DNA of 17,299 bases from positions 1 to 17,299 of the forward strand of contig JBEKFH010000052.1 in the NCBI GenBank assembly GCA_050013415.1, given 5' to 3'. The translations under genes were made by a program, and so were the position numbers. Numbering within the stretch: the stretch's first letter is position 1; each line of letters begins with the position of its first letter. The notes under the pieces were generated by a model. That model ran no database searches. It saw only the letters and a program-made list of their open reading frames with translations, and had not been told where the DNA came from. This stretch comes from Palsa-506 sp050013415. GTDB lineage: Bacteria; Actinomycetota; Actinomycetes; Streptosporangiales; Streptosporangiaceae. Shown here in pieces: positions 1-6,266 of the stretch.

Positions 1-88
1 CCGGCTCCGCCGCCCCCGGCCAGGTATCGTCCTGCGGCGCGCGCGGCAGGCGCAGATCCTGCTGGTCCTGCGGCCACCCGCTGCTCAT
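1..88 (-). CDS. 5' end of an unidentified protein, running off the left edge
   Basis: An ATG at 88-86 on the minus strand opens a frame that stays open for 29 codons to the window edge. The peptide begins MSSGWPQDQQDLRLPRAP and continues rich in Pro, Asp and Ala, like the disordered hydrophilic N-terminus of many actinobacterial membrane or secreted proteins. A G-rich stretch (AGGGGTGG on the minus strand) lies about 9 nt upstream and could be a ribosome site. The gene would be divergent from the prolyl-tRNA synthetase gene, with about 275 bp between them. No domain is visible, so no function is given. The frame could be fortuitous, because open frames are common at this GC content. Confidence 0.45.
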   Translation of the reverse strand, partial: MSSGWPQDQQDLRLPRAPQDDTWPGAAEP

Positions 89-197
89 GAACTTCAGCCA
101 CCCCTGACGCTGGCACGAGATGTGCCGAAAATGAGACGACTACATCATGCGCCAAGATCGTCACCGTTCGCACCGGAACCAGCGCGATGGCTAGCAG

Positions 198-245
198 CCG
201 TCCCAGCCAGCCGTCCCAGCCAGCCGTCCCAGCCAGCCGTCCAGG
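198..245. repeat. 13-bp tandem repeat, about 3.5 copies
   Basis: The unit CCGTCCCAGCCAG occurs three times exactly at 198-210, 211-223 and 224-236, followed by a partial fourth copy. It lies between the two divergent genes at the left end. The unit length is not a multiple of three and no convincing gene covers it, so it is most likely a non-coding slippage array. Confidence 0.9.
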
Positions 246-269
246 CCGCGGCACCAGTAGGTGCCGGCG

Positions 270-348
270 GCCGCCGGCAGGCACCGGCCCGGAGCCTGTC
301 AGCACCGGCCCCGCATCGGCAGCCGCCGGCCGGAACCGGCCCGGAGCC
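270..348. repeat. 27-bp imperfect direct repeat upstream of proS
   Basis: Positions 270-296 and 322-348 match at 25 of 27 bases; both end in ACCGGCCCGGAGCC and start 52 bp apart. The second copy ends two bases before the -10-like TAATCT of proS, so the duplication reaches the promoter edge. Confidence 0.8.
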
Positions 349-350
349 AC

Positions 351-356
351 TAATCT
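351..356 (+). promoter_or_regulatory. -10-like box TAATCT for a leaderless proS transcript
   Basis: TAATCT fits the actinobacterial -10 pattern TAnnnT and ends 6 nt before the GTG start of proS. Transcription from it would begin at or next to the start codon. No clear -35 element or ribosome site is seen. Inferred from spacing only. Confidence 0.5.
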
Positions 357-362
357 CGGAAC

Positions 363-1802
363 GTGGCACGCGACGAACGCGGAATCACCCCGCAAAGCGA
401 GGATTTCTCCGCCTGGTACAACGAGCTCGTCTTCCGCGCAGAACTCGTGGACCGCGGCCCGGTCAGGGGCACCATGGTCATCCGCCCCTACGGCTACCGG
501 ATCTGGGAGCTGCTGCAGGCCGACCTCGACCGGCGGATCAAGGACACGGGCCACGTCAACGCCTACTTCCCGCTGCTCATCCCGGAGAGCTACCTGCGCA
601 GGGAGGCCGAGCACGTCGAGGGCTTCGCCCCCGAGCTTGCGGTGGTCACCCACGCCGGGGGCAAGGACCTGGACGAGCCGCTCGTCATCAGGCCCACCTC
701 GGAGACGATCATCGGCGAGATGATGGCGAAGTGGATCAGCTCGCACCGCGACCTGCCGATGCTGCTCAACCAGTGGGCGAACGTGGTGCGCTGGGAGCTG
801 CGGCCGCGGATGTTCCTGCGCACGACGGAGTTCCTCTGGCAGGAGGGCCACACCGCGCACGCCGACGAGGCGGACGCGATCCGCGAGACCATGCTGGCGC
901 TGGAGTTCTACCGCGACACCGCCCTCGACATGGCGGCAATGCCCACGGTGCCCGGCGAGAAGACGCCGGGCGAGCGCTTCGCCGGCGCCGCGCGGACGTT
1001 CACCATCGAGGGCATGATGCGCGACGGGCGGGCGCTCCAGGCGGGCACGTCGCACTACATGGGGACGAACTTCGCCCGCGCGTTCGGCATCCAGTATGCG
1101 CCGCAGAGCGGTGAGCTGGAGTTCTGCCACACCACGTCCTGGGGCATGAGCACCCGGATGATCGGCGGCGTGATCATGACGCACGGCGACGACAAAGGCC
1201 TCGTGCTGCCGCCCAGGCTCGCCCCGTACCAGGTGGTGATCGTGCCGATCGGCCGCGGCGACCAGGGCGGGCAGGTGCTGCCGCCCGCCAGGGACCTCGC
1301 CGCCCGGCTGGCCGGCGCGGGGATCCGCGCGCACCTGGACGACCGGCCGCAGCTGTCCCCCGGGTTCAAGTTCAACGAGTGGGAACTGCGCGGCGTGCCG
1401 ATCAGGCTCGAACTCGGGCCGCGCGACCTGGAGGCCGGCACCGCCCTGATGGTACGGCGGCTCGGTGACAGCAAGGAGCCGATCGCGCTCGACTCCGCGC
1501 CGCAGCGGCTAGGGTCCGAGCTCGCCGCGTTCCAGGACTTCCTGGTCCGCCGGGCCACCGAGTTCCGCGACGACCGGACATACCGCGTGGCCTCCTGGCC
1601 GGAGTTCACCGAGGCGGCCGGGCAGGGCTGGGCGCTCGCGCTGCACTGCGGCACCCCGGAGTGCGAGGACGACATCAAGGCGGAGACCGGGGCGACGCCG
1701 CGATGCGTGCCGCTGGACGGCGAGCCCGAGTCCGGCTGGTGCATCCGCTGCGACCTGCCGTCCGCCTACGGCACGAGAGTCATCTTCGGCCGCGCTTACT
1801 AG
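363..1802 (+). CDS. proS: Proline--tRNA ligase, short archaeal/eukaryotic-type (type 3)
   Basis: Cytoplasmic class II aminoacyl-tRNA synthetase that joins proline to tRNA-Pro using ATP; 479 aa. The N-terminus with SEDFSAWYNELV and RGTMVIRPYGYRIWELLQ is characteristic of the family. Motif 2 lies near residues 140-165 (RWELRPR...TTEFLWQEGHTAH) and motif 3 near 262-285 (MIGGVIMTHGDDKGLVLPP). The anticodon-binding domain follows at about 287-395. A C-terminal zinc domain has Cys429, Cys434, Cys460 and Cys463 and ends in Tyr, as in the short ProRS class. The large editing insertion of the usual bacterial ProRS is absent. The GTG start is chosen because the protein begins where the family does. No ribosome site precedes it, but TAATCT lies 6 nt upstream, so translation may be leaderless. 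A second, bacterial-type ProRS elsewhere in the genome cannot be excluded. Confidence 0.96.
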   Translation: MARDERGITPQSEDFSAWYNELVFRAELVDRGPVRGTMVIRPYGYRIWELLQADLDRRIKDTGHVNAYFPLLIPESYLRREAEHVEGFAPELAVVTHAGGKDLDEPLVIRPTSETIIGEMMAKWISSHRDLPMLLNQWANVVRWELRPRMFLRTTEFLWQEGHTAHADEADAIRETMLALEFYRDTALDMAAMPTVPGEKTPGERFAGAARTFTIEGMMRDGRALQAGTSHYMGTNFARAFGIQYAPQSGELEFCHTTSWGMSTRMIGGVIMTHGDDKGLVLPPRLAPYQVVIVPIGRGDQGGQVLPPARDLAARLAGAGIRAHLDDRPQLSPGFKFNEWELRGVPIRLELGPRDLEAGTALMVRRLGDSKEPIALDSAPQRLGSELAAFQDFLVRRATEFRDDRTYRVASWPEFTEAAGQGWALALHCGTPECEDDIKAETGATPRCVPLDGEPESGWCIRCDLPSAYGTRVIFGRAY

Positions 1803-1813
1803 CCGTACCGGCT
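1801..1813 (+). terminator. Small hairpin directly after proS
   Basis: AGCCG-TAC-CGGCT forms a 5-bp stem with a 3-nt loop, starting in the proS stop codon, and is followed by more GC-rich self-complementary sequence. There is no T-run. It is a weak terminator candidate. Confidence 0.3.
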
Positions 1814-1818
1814 GCCGG

Positions 1819-1880
1819 CCGGATGCCGCCCGGACCCCGCGCCAGGACGCCGCGCCCGGATGCCGAGCCGGACCGCCGCG
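1819..1880. repeat. Imperfect duplication downstream of proS
   Basis: CCGGATGCCG occurs at 1819-1828 and again at 1856-1865. Each copy is followed by a similar stretch (CCCGGACCCCGCG versus AGCCGGACCGCCGCG). The copies are 37 bp apart in the 197-bp gap between proS and mscR. Confidence 0.65.
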
Positions 1881-1912
1881 GCTGGCCATATCGCCGTCGG
1901 GCGGCCCGGCAT

Positions 1913-1918
1913 TATGAT
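1913..1918 (+). promoter_or_regulatory. -10-like box TATGAT upstream of mscR
   Basis: TATGAT matches TATAAT at 5 of 6 positions and stands out in a GC-rich gap. It would start a transcript near 1925, leaving a leader of about 75 nt that includes the mscR ribosome site. No good -35 element is seen 16-18 bp upstream. Confidence 0.45.
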
Positions 1919-1999
1919 CGGCTGCACCCCGAAATCCGCGGCGTGGCCGGACGGCCGCGCTGGTCCCGCTGCGGACCGTGACGAGAGGAGCATGGCCCG

Positions 2000-3085
2000 A
2001 TGGCACATGAGGTCAGGGGAGTCATCGCCCGCGCCAAGGGCGCGGAGGCCGAGATCACGACGATCCGCGTGCCCGACCCCGGGCCCGGCGAGGCCCTGGT
2101 GGCGGTGCTGGCCTGCGGCGTGTGCCACACCGACCTGCACTATCGCGAGGGCGGCATCGGGACCGACTTCCCCTACCTGCTCGGGCACGAGGCCTCCGGC
2201 GTGGTCGAGGCCGTCGGCGACGGGGTTACCGACCTGGCGCCCGGCGACTTCGTGATCCTGAACTGGCGTGCGGTCTGCGGGACGTGCCGGGCCTGCCGCC
2301 GCGGCCGCCCCTGGTACTGCTTCAGCACGCATAACGCGGCCCAGAAGATGACCCTCGCCGACGGCACCGAGCTGTCCCCGGCACTCGGCATCGGCGCGTT
2401 CGCCGAGAAGACCCTGGTCGCGGCCGGCCAGTGCACCAAGGTCGACCCGGCGATCCGCCCGGAGGTGGCCGGCCTGCTGGGCTGCGGCGTGATGGCCGGC
2501 CTCGGCGCGACCCTGAACACCGCGCAGGTCAGCCGCGGTGACTCGGTCGCCGTGATCGGCTGCGGCGGCGTCGGCGACGCCGCGGTGCTCGGCGCCAGCC
2601 TGGCCGGGGCACGCACGATCATCGCGGTCGACGTGGACGACCGCAAGCTGGAGTGGGCCAGACAGTTCGGCGCCACGCACGTGATCAACTCCCGCGAGGC
2701 CGACCCGGTGGAGAAGATCCGCGAGCTCACCGAGGGCAACGGCGCCGACGTCGTGATCGAGGCCATCGGACGGCCGGAGACCTACCGGCAGGCGTTCTAC
2801 GCGCGGGACCTGGCGGGCACCGTCGTGCTGGTCGGCGTGCCGACCCCGGACATGACCCTGGAGCTTCCGCTGCTCGACTTCTTCGGCCGCGGCGGGTCGC
2901 TCAAGTCGTCCTGGTACGGCGACTGCCTGCCCAGCCGCGACTTCCCGATGCTCGTCGACCTGCACCTGCAGGGCCGGCTCCCGCTGGAGAAGTTCGTGTC
3001 CGAGACCATCGCGCTGGACCAGGTCGAGCACGCGTTCGCCCGGATGCAGCGCGGGGAGGTGCTCCGCTCCGTGGTCGTGCTGTGA
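2000..3085 (+). CDS. mscR: S-(hydroxymethyl)mycothiol dehydrogenase (mycothiol-dependent formaldehyde dehydrogenase)
   Basis: Zinc-dependent, NAD-linked medium-chain dehydrogenase. It oxidises the adduct of formaldehyde and mycothiol to S-formylmycothiol, and this family is also linked to S-nitrosomycothiol reduction; cytosolic. At 361 aa it has the usual family length. Catalytic zinc residues are Cys42 (CGVCHTD) and His63 (LGHE). The structural zinc cysteines are Cys93, Cys96, Cys99 and Cys107. The Rossmann motif GCGGVG lies near residue 187, followed by the acidic VDVDD that prefers NAD. Signature stretches VILNWRAVCG, HNAAQKMTL and LKSSWYGDCLP separate it from ordinary alcohol dehydrogenases. 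The ribosome site GAGAGGAG ends 9 nt before the ATG. An upstream ATG at 1992 is in another frame. It is the first gene of a likely four-gene operon, and the next gene overlaps its stop by 4 nt. Confidence 0.95.
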   Translation: MAHEVRGVIARAKGAEAEITTIRVPDPGPGEALVAVLACGVCHTDLHYREGGIGTDFPYLLGHEASGVVEAVGDGVTDLAPGDFVILNWRAVCGTCRACRRGRPWYCFSTHNAAQKMTLADGTELSPALGIGAFAEKTLVAAGQCTKVDPAIRPEVAGLLGCGVMAGLGATLNTAQVSRGDSVAVIGCGGVGDAAVLGASLAGARTIIAVDVDDRKLEWARQFGATHVINSREADPVEKIRELTEGNGADVVIEAIGRPETYRQAFYARDLAGTVVLVGVPTPDMTLELPLLDFFGRGGSLKSSWYGDCLPSRDFPMLVDLHLQGRLPLEKFVSETIALDQVEHAFARMQRGEVLRSVVVL

Positions 3086-3804
3086 CCCCTGGCGCCGGCA
3101 CCCGGATCGCGATGTGGTCCGGCCCGCGCACGATCTCCACGGCGCTGATGCGCGCCTGGGAGAACCGGCCGGACACCGTGGTCATCGACGAGCCGCTGTA
3201 CGGGTTCTACCTGGCCAGCACCGGCGCTTCGCACCCCGGCCGCGACGAGATCATCGAGACCATGAATAACGGATGGCGCGAGGTACTCGACGAGCTCACG
3301 CTGACCCCGCTCCCGGCGGGCAAGACAGTTTTCTACGCCAAGCACATGACGCACCACCTGCTGCCCGAGGTGGACCGCGGCGCGCTGGCCGGGCTGCGGC
3401 ACGCCTACCTGATCCGCGATCCGCGGCAACTGCTCGCCTCGTACGCCGCGGTGCGGGCGCAGCCGGTGCTGGCGGATCTCGGCCTGGCCCAGCAGGTGGA
3501 GATCTTCCGGACGTTCGGCGGCCCGGTGGTGGACTCGGCGGACATCCTGCGGCAGCCGGAGCGGACGCTGCGCTCGCTCTGCGCCGCCCTGGAGGTGCCG
3601 TTCGATCCGGCGATGCTGCACTGGCCCGCAGGGCCGCGGGACACCGACGGCGTATGGGCCCGGCACTGGTACGACGGGGTCTGGCGGTCCACCGGGTTCG
3701 GCCCGTACCGTGAGTCCGCGGCGCTGCCGCCGGAACTCGAGCCGCTGGCGGCGCGCTGCCTGCCGTTCTACCAGGAGATGTCCGCGCACCGCATCCAGCC
3801 ATAA
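3082..3804 (+). CDS. PAPS-sulfotransferase-like protein (partner of the class IV aminotransferase)
   Basis: A 240-aa protein starting at GTG 3082, which overlaps the mscR stop in a GTGA arrangement and indicates translational coupling. The N-terminus IAMWSGPRTISTALM (residues 9-23) is a P-loop-like 5'-phosphosulfate-binding motif. IRDPRQLLASY around Arg112-Ser120 resembles the 3'-phosphate-binding motif of sulfotransferases. VIDEPLYGFYL and the C-terminal GVWARHWYDGVWRSTGFGP are typical of the family often mislabelled 'branched-chain aminotransferase'. From memory, the same domain forms the N-terminal half of the Arabidopsis 'branched-chain aminotransferase-like' proteins (At3g05190, At5g27410), whose C-terminal half matches the next gene here. 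The acceptor substrate is unknown. The frame also stays open upstream inside mscR, but that part is only a shadow. Confidence 0.82.
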   Translation: MTPGAGTRIAMWSGPRTISTALMRAWENRPDTVVIDEPLYGFYLASTGASHPGRDEIIETMNNGWREVLDELTLTPLPAGKTVFYAKHMTHHLLPEVDRGALAGLRHAYLIRDPRQLLASYAAVRAQPVLADLGLAQQVEIFRTFGGPVVDSADILRQPERTLRSLCAALEVPFDPAMLHWPAGPRDTDGVWARHWYDGVWRSTGFGPYRESAALPPELEPLAARCLPFYQEMSAHRIQP

Positions 3805-3870
3805 CCCCGCCGCCACTCATAACCCCGCCGCCAACCATGACCCCGCCAGCAATGACCCCGCCGCCAGCCG
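3802..3870 (+). repeat. Stop-codon-led tandem repeat, ~18-bp unit x 4
   Basis: Units at 3802-3819, 3820-3837, 3838-3852 and 3853-3870 share TAACCCCGCCGCCA or TGACCCCGCC(A/G)CCA-like cores. Each begins with a stop codon: TAA (the real stop of the sulfotransferase-like gene), TAA, TGA, TGA, with a further TGA at 3871. Unit lengths are 18, 18, 15 and 18, so all five stops are in the gene's own frame. Confidence 0.9.
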
Positions 3871-3885
3871 TGAACGGGAGCCCGC

Positions 3886-4785
3886 ATGCTGCAAGCCTTT
3901 GACGAGCGCAACCGCGACCTGATCGTCAGCGTCGGCGGCAGGCTCACGCACCGCGACGAGGCGGCAGTTAGCCCGTTCGACTCGGCGGTGCAGGGCGGCG
4001 ACGCGGTCTGGGAGGGACTCCGGCTCTACCATGGCCGGATCTTCCGCCTCGGCGAGCACCTGGCCAGGCTCCGCCGCTCGGCCGCGGCGCTCGCGTTCGC
4101 CTCGGTCCCGTCCGACGAGGAGATCACCGCGCAGATCCGGCGGACGCTGCGGGCGAACGCGATGACCGACAACGTGCACATCCGGCTGACCCTCACCCGC
4201 GGCGTCAAGATCACCAGCGGCATGGACCCCCGGCTGAACCAGTCCGGCCCGACGCTGATCGTGCTCGCCGAGCACAAGCCGCCGGTCTACGACTTCTCGG
4301 GCATCACGCTGATCACCTCCAGCGTGCGCCGGACGCCGCCGGACTCCCTCGACCCGAAGATCCACCACGCCAACCTGCTCACGTCGATCCTGGCCAAGGT
4401 CGAGGCGAACAACGCGGGCGCCGACGACGCGGTCATGCTGGATCACCGCGGCTTCGTGGCCGAGACCAACGCGACCAACATCTTCCTGGTCACCGGCGGC
4501 CTGCTGGCGACGCCGACGGCGGCGGCCTGCCCGGAGGGCATCACCAGGGCGGCCGTGCTAGAACTCGCGGCGGCGGCCGGCCTCCCGCACGCGACCGGCG
4601 ACTACAGCCTGGCCGAGCTGTACACCGCCGACGAGGTGTTCGTCACCGGCACCATGGGCGGGATAGTCCCGGTAGTTAGCCTGGACGGGCGGCCGATCGG
4701 CCCCGGCAAGCCCGGCCCGGTCACCCGGCGGCTGGCCGGCCTTTTCGCCGAGCTGACCGCCAGCACCGGCACCCCGGTCACCTGA
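3886..4785 (+). CDS. PLP-dependent class IV aminotransferase (BCAT-like)
   Basis: A cytosolic pyridoxal-phosphate enzyme of fold type IV; 299 aa. GDAVWEGLRLYHGRIF near residues 38-54 and EHLARLRRSA are standard class IV features. Lys158 in DPKIHHAN is the expected Schiff-base lysine. Glu193 in VAETNATNIF is the conserved cofactor-contacting glutamate. EGITRAAVLELA and TGTMGGIVPV complete the cofactor site. The ribosome site GGGAG ends 5 nt before the ATG. It resembles the aminotransferase half of plant BCAT-like fusion proteins more than housekeeping IlvE, so leucine/isoleucine transamination should not be assumed. It follows the sulfotransferase-like gene by 81 bp, all repeat, and precedes the aldo/keto reductase by 20 bp. 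Confidence 0.9.
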   Translation: MLQAFDERNRDLIVSVGGRLTHRDEAAVSPFDSAVQGGDAVWEGLRLYHGRIFRLGEHLARLRRSAAALAFASVPSDEEITAQIRRTLRANAMTDNVHIRLTLTRGVKITSGMDPRLNQSGPTLIVLAEHKPPVYDFSGITLITSSVRRTPPDSLDPKIHHANLLTSILAKVEANNAGADDAVMLDHRGFVAETNATNIFLVTGGLLATPTAAACPEGITRAAVLELAAAAGLPHATGDYSLAELYTADEVFVTGTMGGIVPVVSLDGRPIGPGKPGPVTRRLAGLFAELTASTGTPVT

Positions 4786-4792
4786 AGCCCGG

Positions 4793-4798
4793 CAGAAT
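4793..4798 (+). promoter_or_regulatory. Weak -10-like CAGAAT before the aldo/keto reductase
   Basis: CAGAAT ends 7 nt before ATG 4806, and no ribosome site is seen in the 20-bp gap. It could give a leaderless internal transcript. The first base departs from the TAnnnT pattern. Confidence 0.25.
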
Positions 4799-4805
4799 AG
4801 GCGCC

Positions 4806-5591
4806 ATGTCAGAGCATCGCGATATCCCGGGCGTGCCGGTGGCCAGCGGGGTGGTCATGCCCCTGGTCGGGTTCGGCACCTGGCAGCTCCGCGGCGCGCA
4901 GGCCTACCAGGCGGTGCGCGTCGCGCTGGACTGCGGCTACCGGCACATCGACACCGCGACCATGTACCGGAACGAGGAGGAGACCGGCCGGGCCGTCCGC
5001 GACAGCGGGCTGAGCCGCCAGGATCTCTTCCTGACGACGAAGCTCCCCGGCGAGGGAGCCGGGCGCGAGCGGGCCACGCTGGCCGCCAGCCTGCGCGCGC
5101 TGGGCACGGATCACGTGGACCTGTGGCTGGTGCACTGGCCGCCGGGCGGCTCGGCGAGCCCGGCGGTGTGGCGCGAGCTGCTGGCCGCCAGGGACGAGGG
5201 CCTGGCCAGGGCCGTCGGGGTCAGCAACTATTCGGCTGCGCAGATCGACGAGCTCGCCGAGGCAACCGGCGAGGCGCCGGCCGTCAACCAGATTCCGTGG
5301 AGCCCGTCGCAGCACGACCCGCGGCTGCTCGCGGCGATGCGGGAGCGCGACGTGGTGGTCGAAGGCTACAGCCCGCTCAAGGGCACCAACCTGCGCAGCC
5401 CCGTGCTGGCCGGGATCGCGGCCCGCCATGGCGTGACTCCCGCCCAGGTCGTGCTGCGGTGGCATGTCCAGCACGAGATCACCGTGATCCCGAAGTCAGC
5501 CGACCCTGCCCGGATCGCGGCGAATATCGACCTGTTCGGCTTCTCGCTCGACGCTGCCGAGATGGCCAGCATCGACGCCATGGCCAGCTAA
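4806..5591 (+). CDS. Aldo/keto reductase (2,5-diketo-gluconate reductase-like)
   Basis: NADPH-dependent (alpha/beta)8-barrel carbonyl reductase; cytosolic; 261 aa, near the usual length of the small prokaryotic members. MPLVGFGTWQLRG opens the barrel. The catalytic tetrad is complete: Asp49 (HIDTA), Tyr54 (MYRNE), Lys79 (LTTKLPG) and His110 (LVHWP). GVSNYSAAQIDEL, AVNQIPWSPSQ, and the cofactor segment TVIPKSADPARIAANI are family signatures. The substrate cannot be told from sequence. Placed 20 bp after the aminotransferase, it is probably the last gene of the mscR operon. Together the operon suggests aldehyde or keto-acid handling next to formaldehyde detoxification, but that link is inferred. 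Confidence 0.92.
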   Translation: MSEHRDIPGVPVASGVVMPLVGFGTWQLRGAQAYQAVRVALDCGYRHIDTATMYRNEEETGRAVRDSGLSRQDLFLTTKLPGEGAGRERATLAASLRALGTDHVDLWLVHWPPGGSASPAVWRELLAARDEGLARAVGVSNYSAAQIDELAEATGEAPAVNQIPWSPSQHDPRLLAAMRERDVVVEGYSPLKGTNLRSPVLAGIAARHGVTPAQVVLRWHVQHEITVIPKSADPARIAANIDLFGFSLDAAEMASIDAMAS

Positions 5592-5593
5592 CA

Positions 5594-5623
5594 GGACGTC
5601 CCTGGCCGGACGCTCCCTGGGCC
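5594..5623. repeat. Two-copy tandem repeat after the aldo/keto reductase
   Basis: GGACGTCCCTGGCC (5594-5607) is followed directly by GGACGCTCCCTGGGCC (5608-5623), differing only by two single-base insertions. It begins 2 nt after the TAA stop. Confidence 0.7.
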
Positions 5624-5664
5624 GGGACGAGGCGTTACGGCCGAGCCCTTACGGCTGGCCGTTA
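5623..5664 (-). repeat. Stop-codon-led repeat at the 3' end of the P-loop gene, ~14-bp unit x 3
   Basis: On the minus strand three adjacent units begin with TAA: TAACGGCCAGCCG (5664-5652, in coding sequence but out of frame), TAAGGGCTCGGCCG (5651-5638, whose TAA is the real stop) and TAACGCCTCGTCCCG (5637-5623). The last two match at most of their first 12 bases. Confidence 0.65.
5637..5662. terminator. Hairpin between convergent genes, possible bidirectional terminator
   Basis: ACGGCC (5637-5642) pairs with GGCCGT (5657-5662). AGCC (5644-5647) pairs with GGCT (5653-5656). Together they form a 10-bp stem with one bulged G and a 5-nt loop. It lies where the aldo/keto reductase (+) and P-loop gene (-) converge and covers the latter's stop codon. 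There is no T-run, which is common for actinobacterial terminators. Confidence 0.5.
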
Positions 5665-6191
5665 AGCAGGCTGAGCAGCGCGGCGACCTCGGCCGGGGTC
5701 CGCAGCCGGATGAACGTCAGGTGCGCGTTGGCGGGATCGGCCATCGCCCGCGCGTACTTCTGCCTAGTGGTGTGATGCCGGGTCCATGACCAGGCGATGA
5801 CCGATCTCATCGGATCCGCGCGCAGCAGGTTGGCCCACCGCTCGCGGTTGCCGTTCCACAGCTCGGTCCCCGCGATGACACGACGCAGGGTGCGCCAGAT
5901 GATCCGGCGCATGACCCGGTGCCGGGGCAGATCCAGCCACACCACGGTGTCCGCCCGCGCCCAGATGAGATCCTGCACCTTGCTGCTGTAGTTACCGTCG
6001 GTTATCCAGCACTCGGCGGCGACGAACTCAGCCACCCGGCGGCGGAACTCCTCGTCCGGCAGCGGCACCCAGCCTGACTGGTGGTAGAGGGCGTCGAGTT
6101 CGAGATGCGGGGCGCTCATGCAGCCGCTGAGAGTAGCGGCGAAGGTCGTCTTGCCGGATCCGCTGTTGCCGACCACCGATACCCGACGCAC
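5649..6191 (-). CDS. P-loop NTPase, adenylate kinase/topology-modulation-like
   Basis: About 180 aa. A Walker A motif GNSGSGKTT starts 8 residues from the proposed N-terminus. ELDALYHQSGW, then WITDGNYSS and TVVWLDLPRHRVMRRIIWRTLRR, are the layout of the small kinase-like family called 'topology modulation protein' or FlaR-like. An Arg-rich lid segment and SWTRHHTTRQKYARAM follow. The phosphate acceptor is unknown. The start is GTG 6191 because it gives MRRVSVVGNSGSGKTT, the usual beginning of the family, and GATACT lies 7 nt upstream (leaderless pattern). An in-frame GTG at 6227 would add 12 residues but has no ribosome site. The gene lies 75 bp downstream of the GH3 lipoprotein gene (39 bp if GTG 6227 is used). 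Confidence 0.82.
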   Translation of the reverse strand: MRRVSVVGNSGSGKTTFAATLSGCMSAPHLELDALYHQSGWVPLPDEEFRRRVAEFVAAECWITDGNYSSKVQDLIWARADTVVWLDLPRHRVMRRIIWRTLRRVIAGTELWNGNRERWANLLRADPMRSVIAWSWTRHHTTRQKYARAMADPANAHLTFIRLRTPAEVAALLSLLNGQP

Positions 6192-6196
6192 ATCGT

Positions 6197-6224
6197 CCAG
6201 TATCGGCGATTCACCGATACCTGG
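6197..6224. promoter_or_regulatory. Operator-like inverted repeat at the start of the P-loop gene
   Basis: CCAGTATCGG (6197-6206) and CCGATACCTGG (6214-6224) are inverted copies apart from one extra C, separated by 7 nt. The left arm contains the GATACT -10-like hexamer (minus strand) 7 nt before GTG 6191. A protein bound here would cover the promoter. If translation instead starts at GTG 6227, the repeat would be within codons 2-11. Confidence 0.4.
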
Positions 6225-6266
6225 CACGTTGCCCGTCGACTGGTCGGCGCGCTGGACTCCTGGGTC

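Noticed and set aside
198..245. The repeat array as a CRISPR.
   Set aside because: Units are 13 bp and directly adjacent with no spacers, and no cas gene is present.
1799..3031. A 410-codon minus-strand frame opposite mscR.
   Set aside because: Antisense shadow of a well-recognised gene. Its Arg/Gly/His/Gln-rich composition is what the reverse of GC-rich codons gives.
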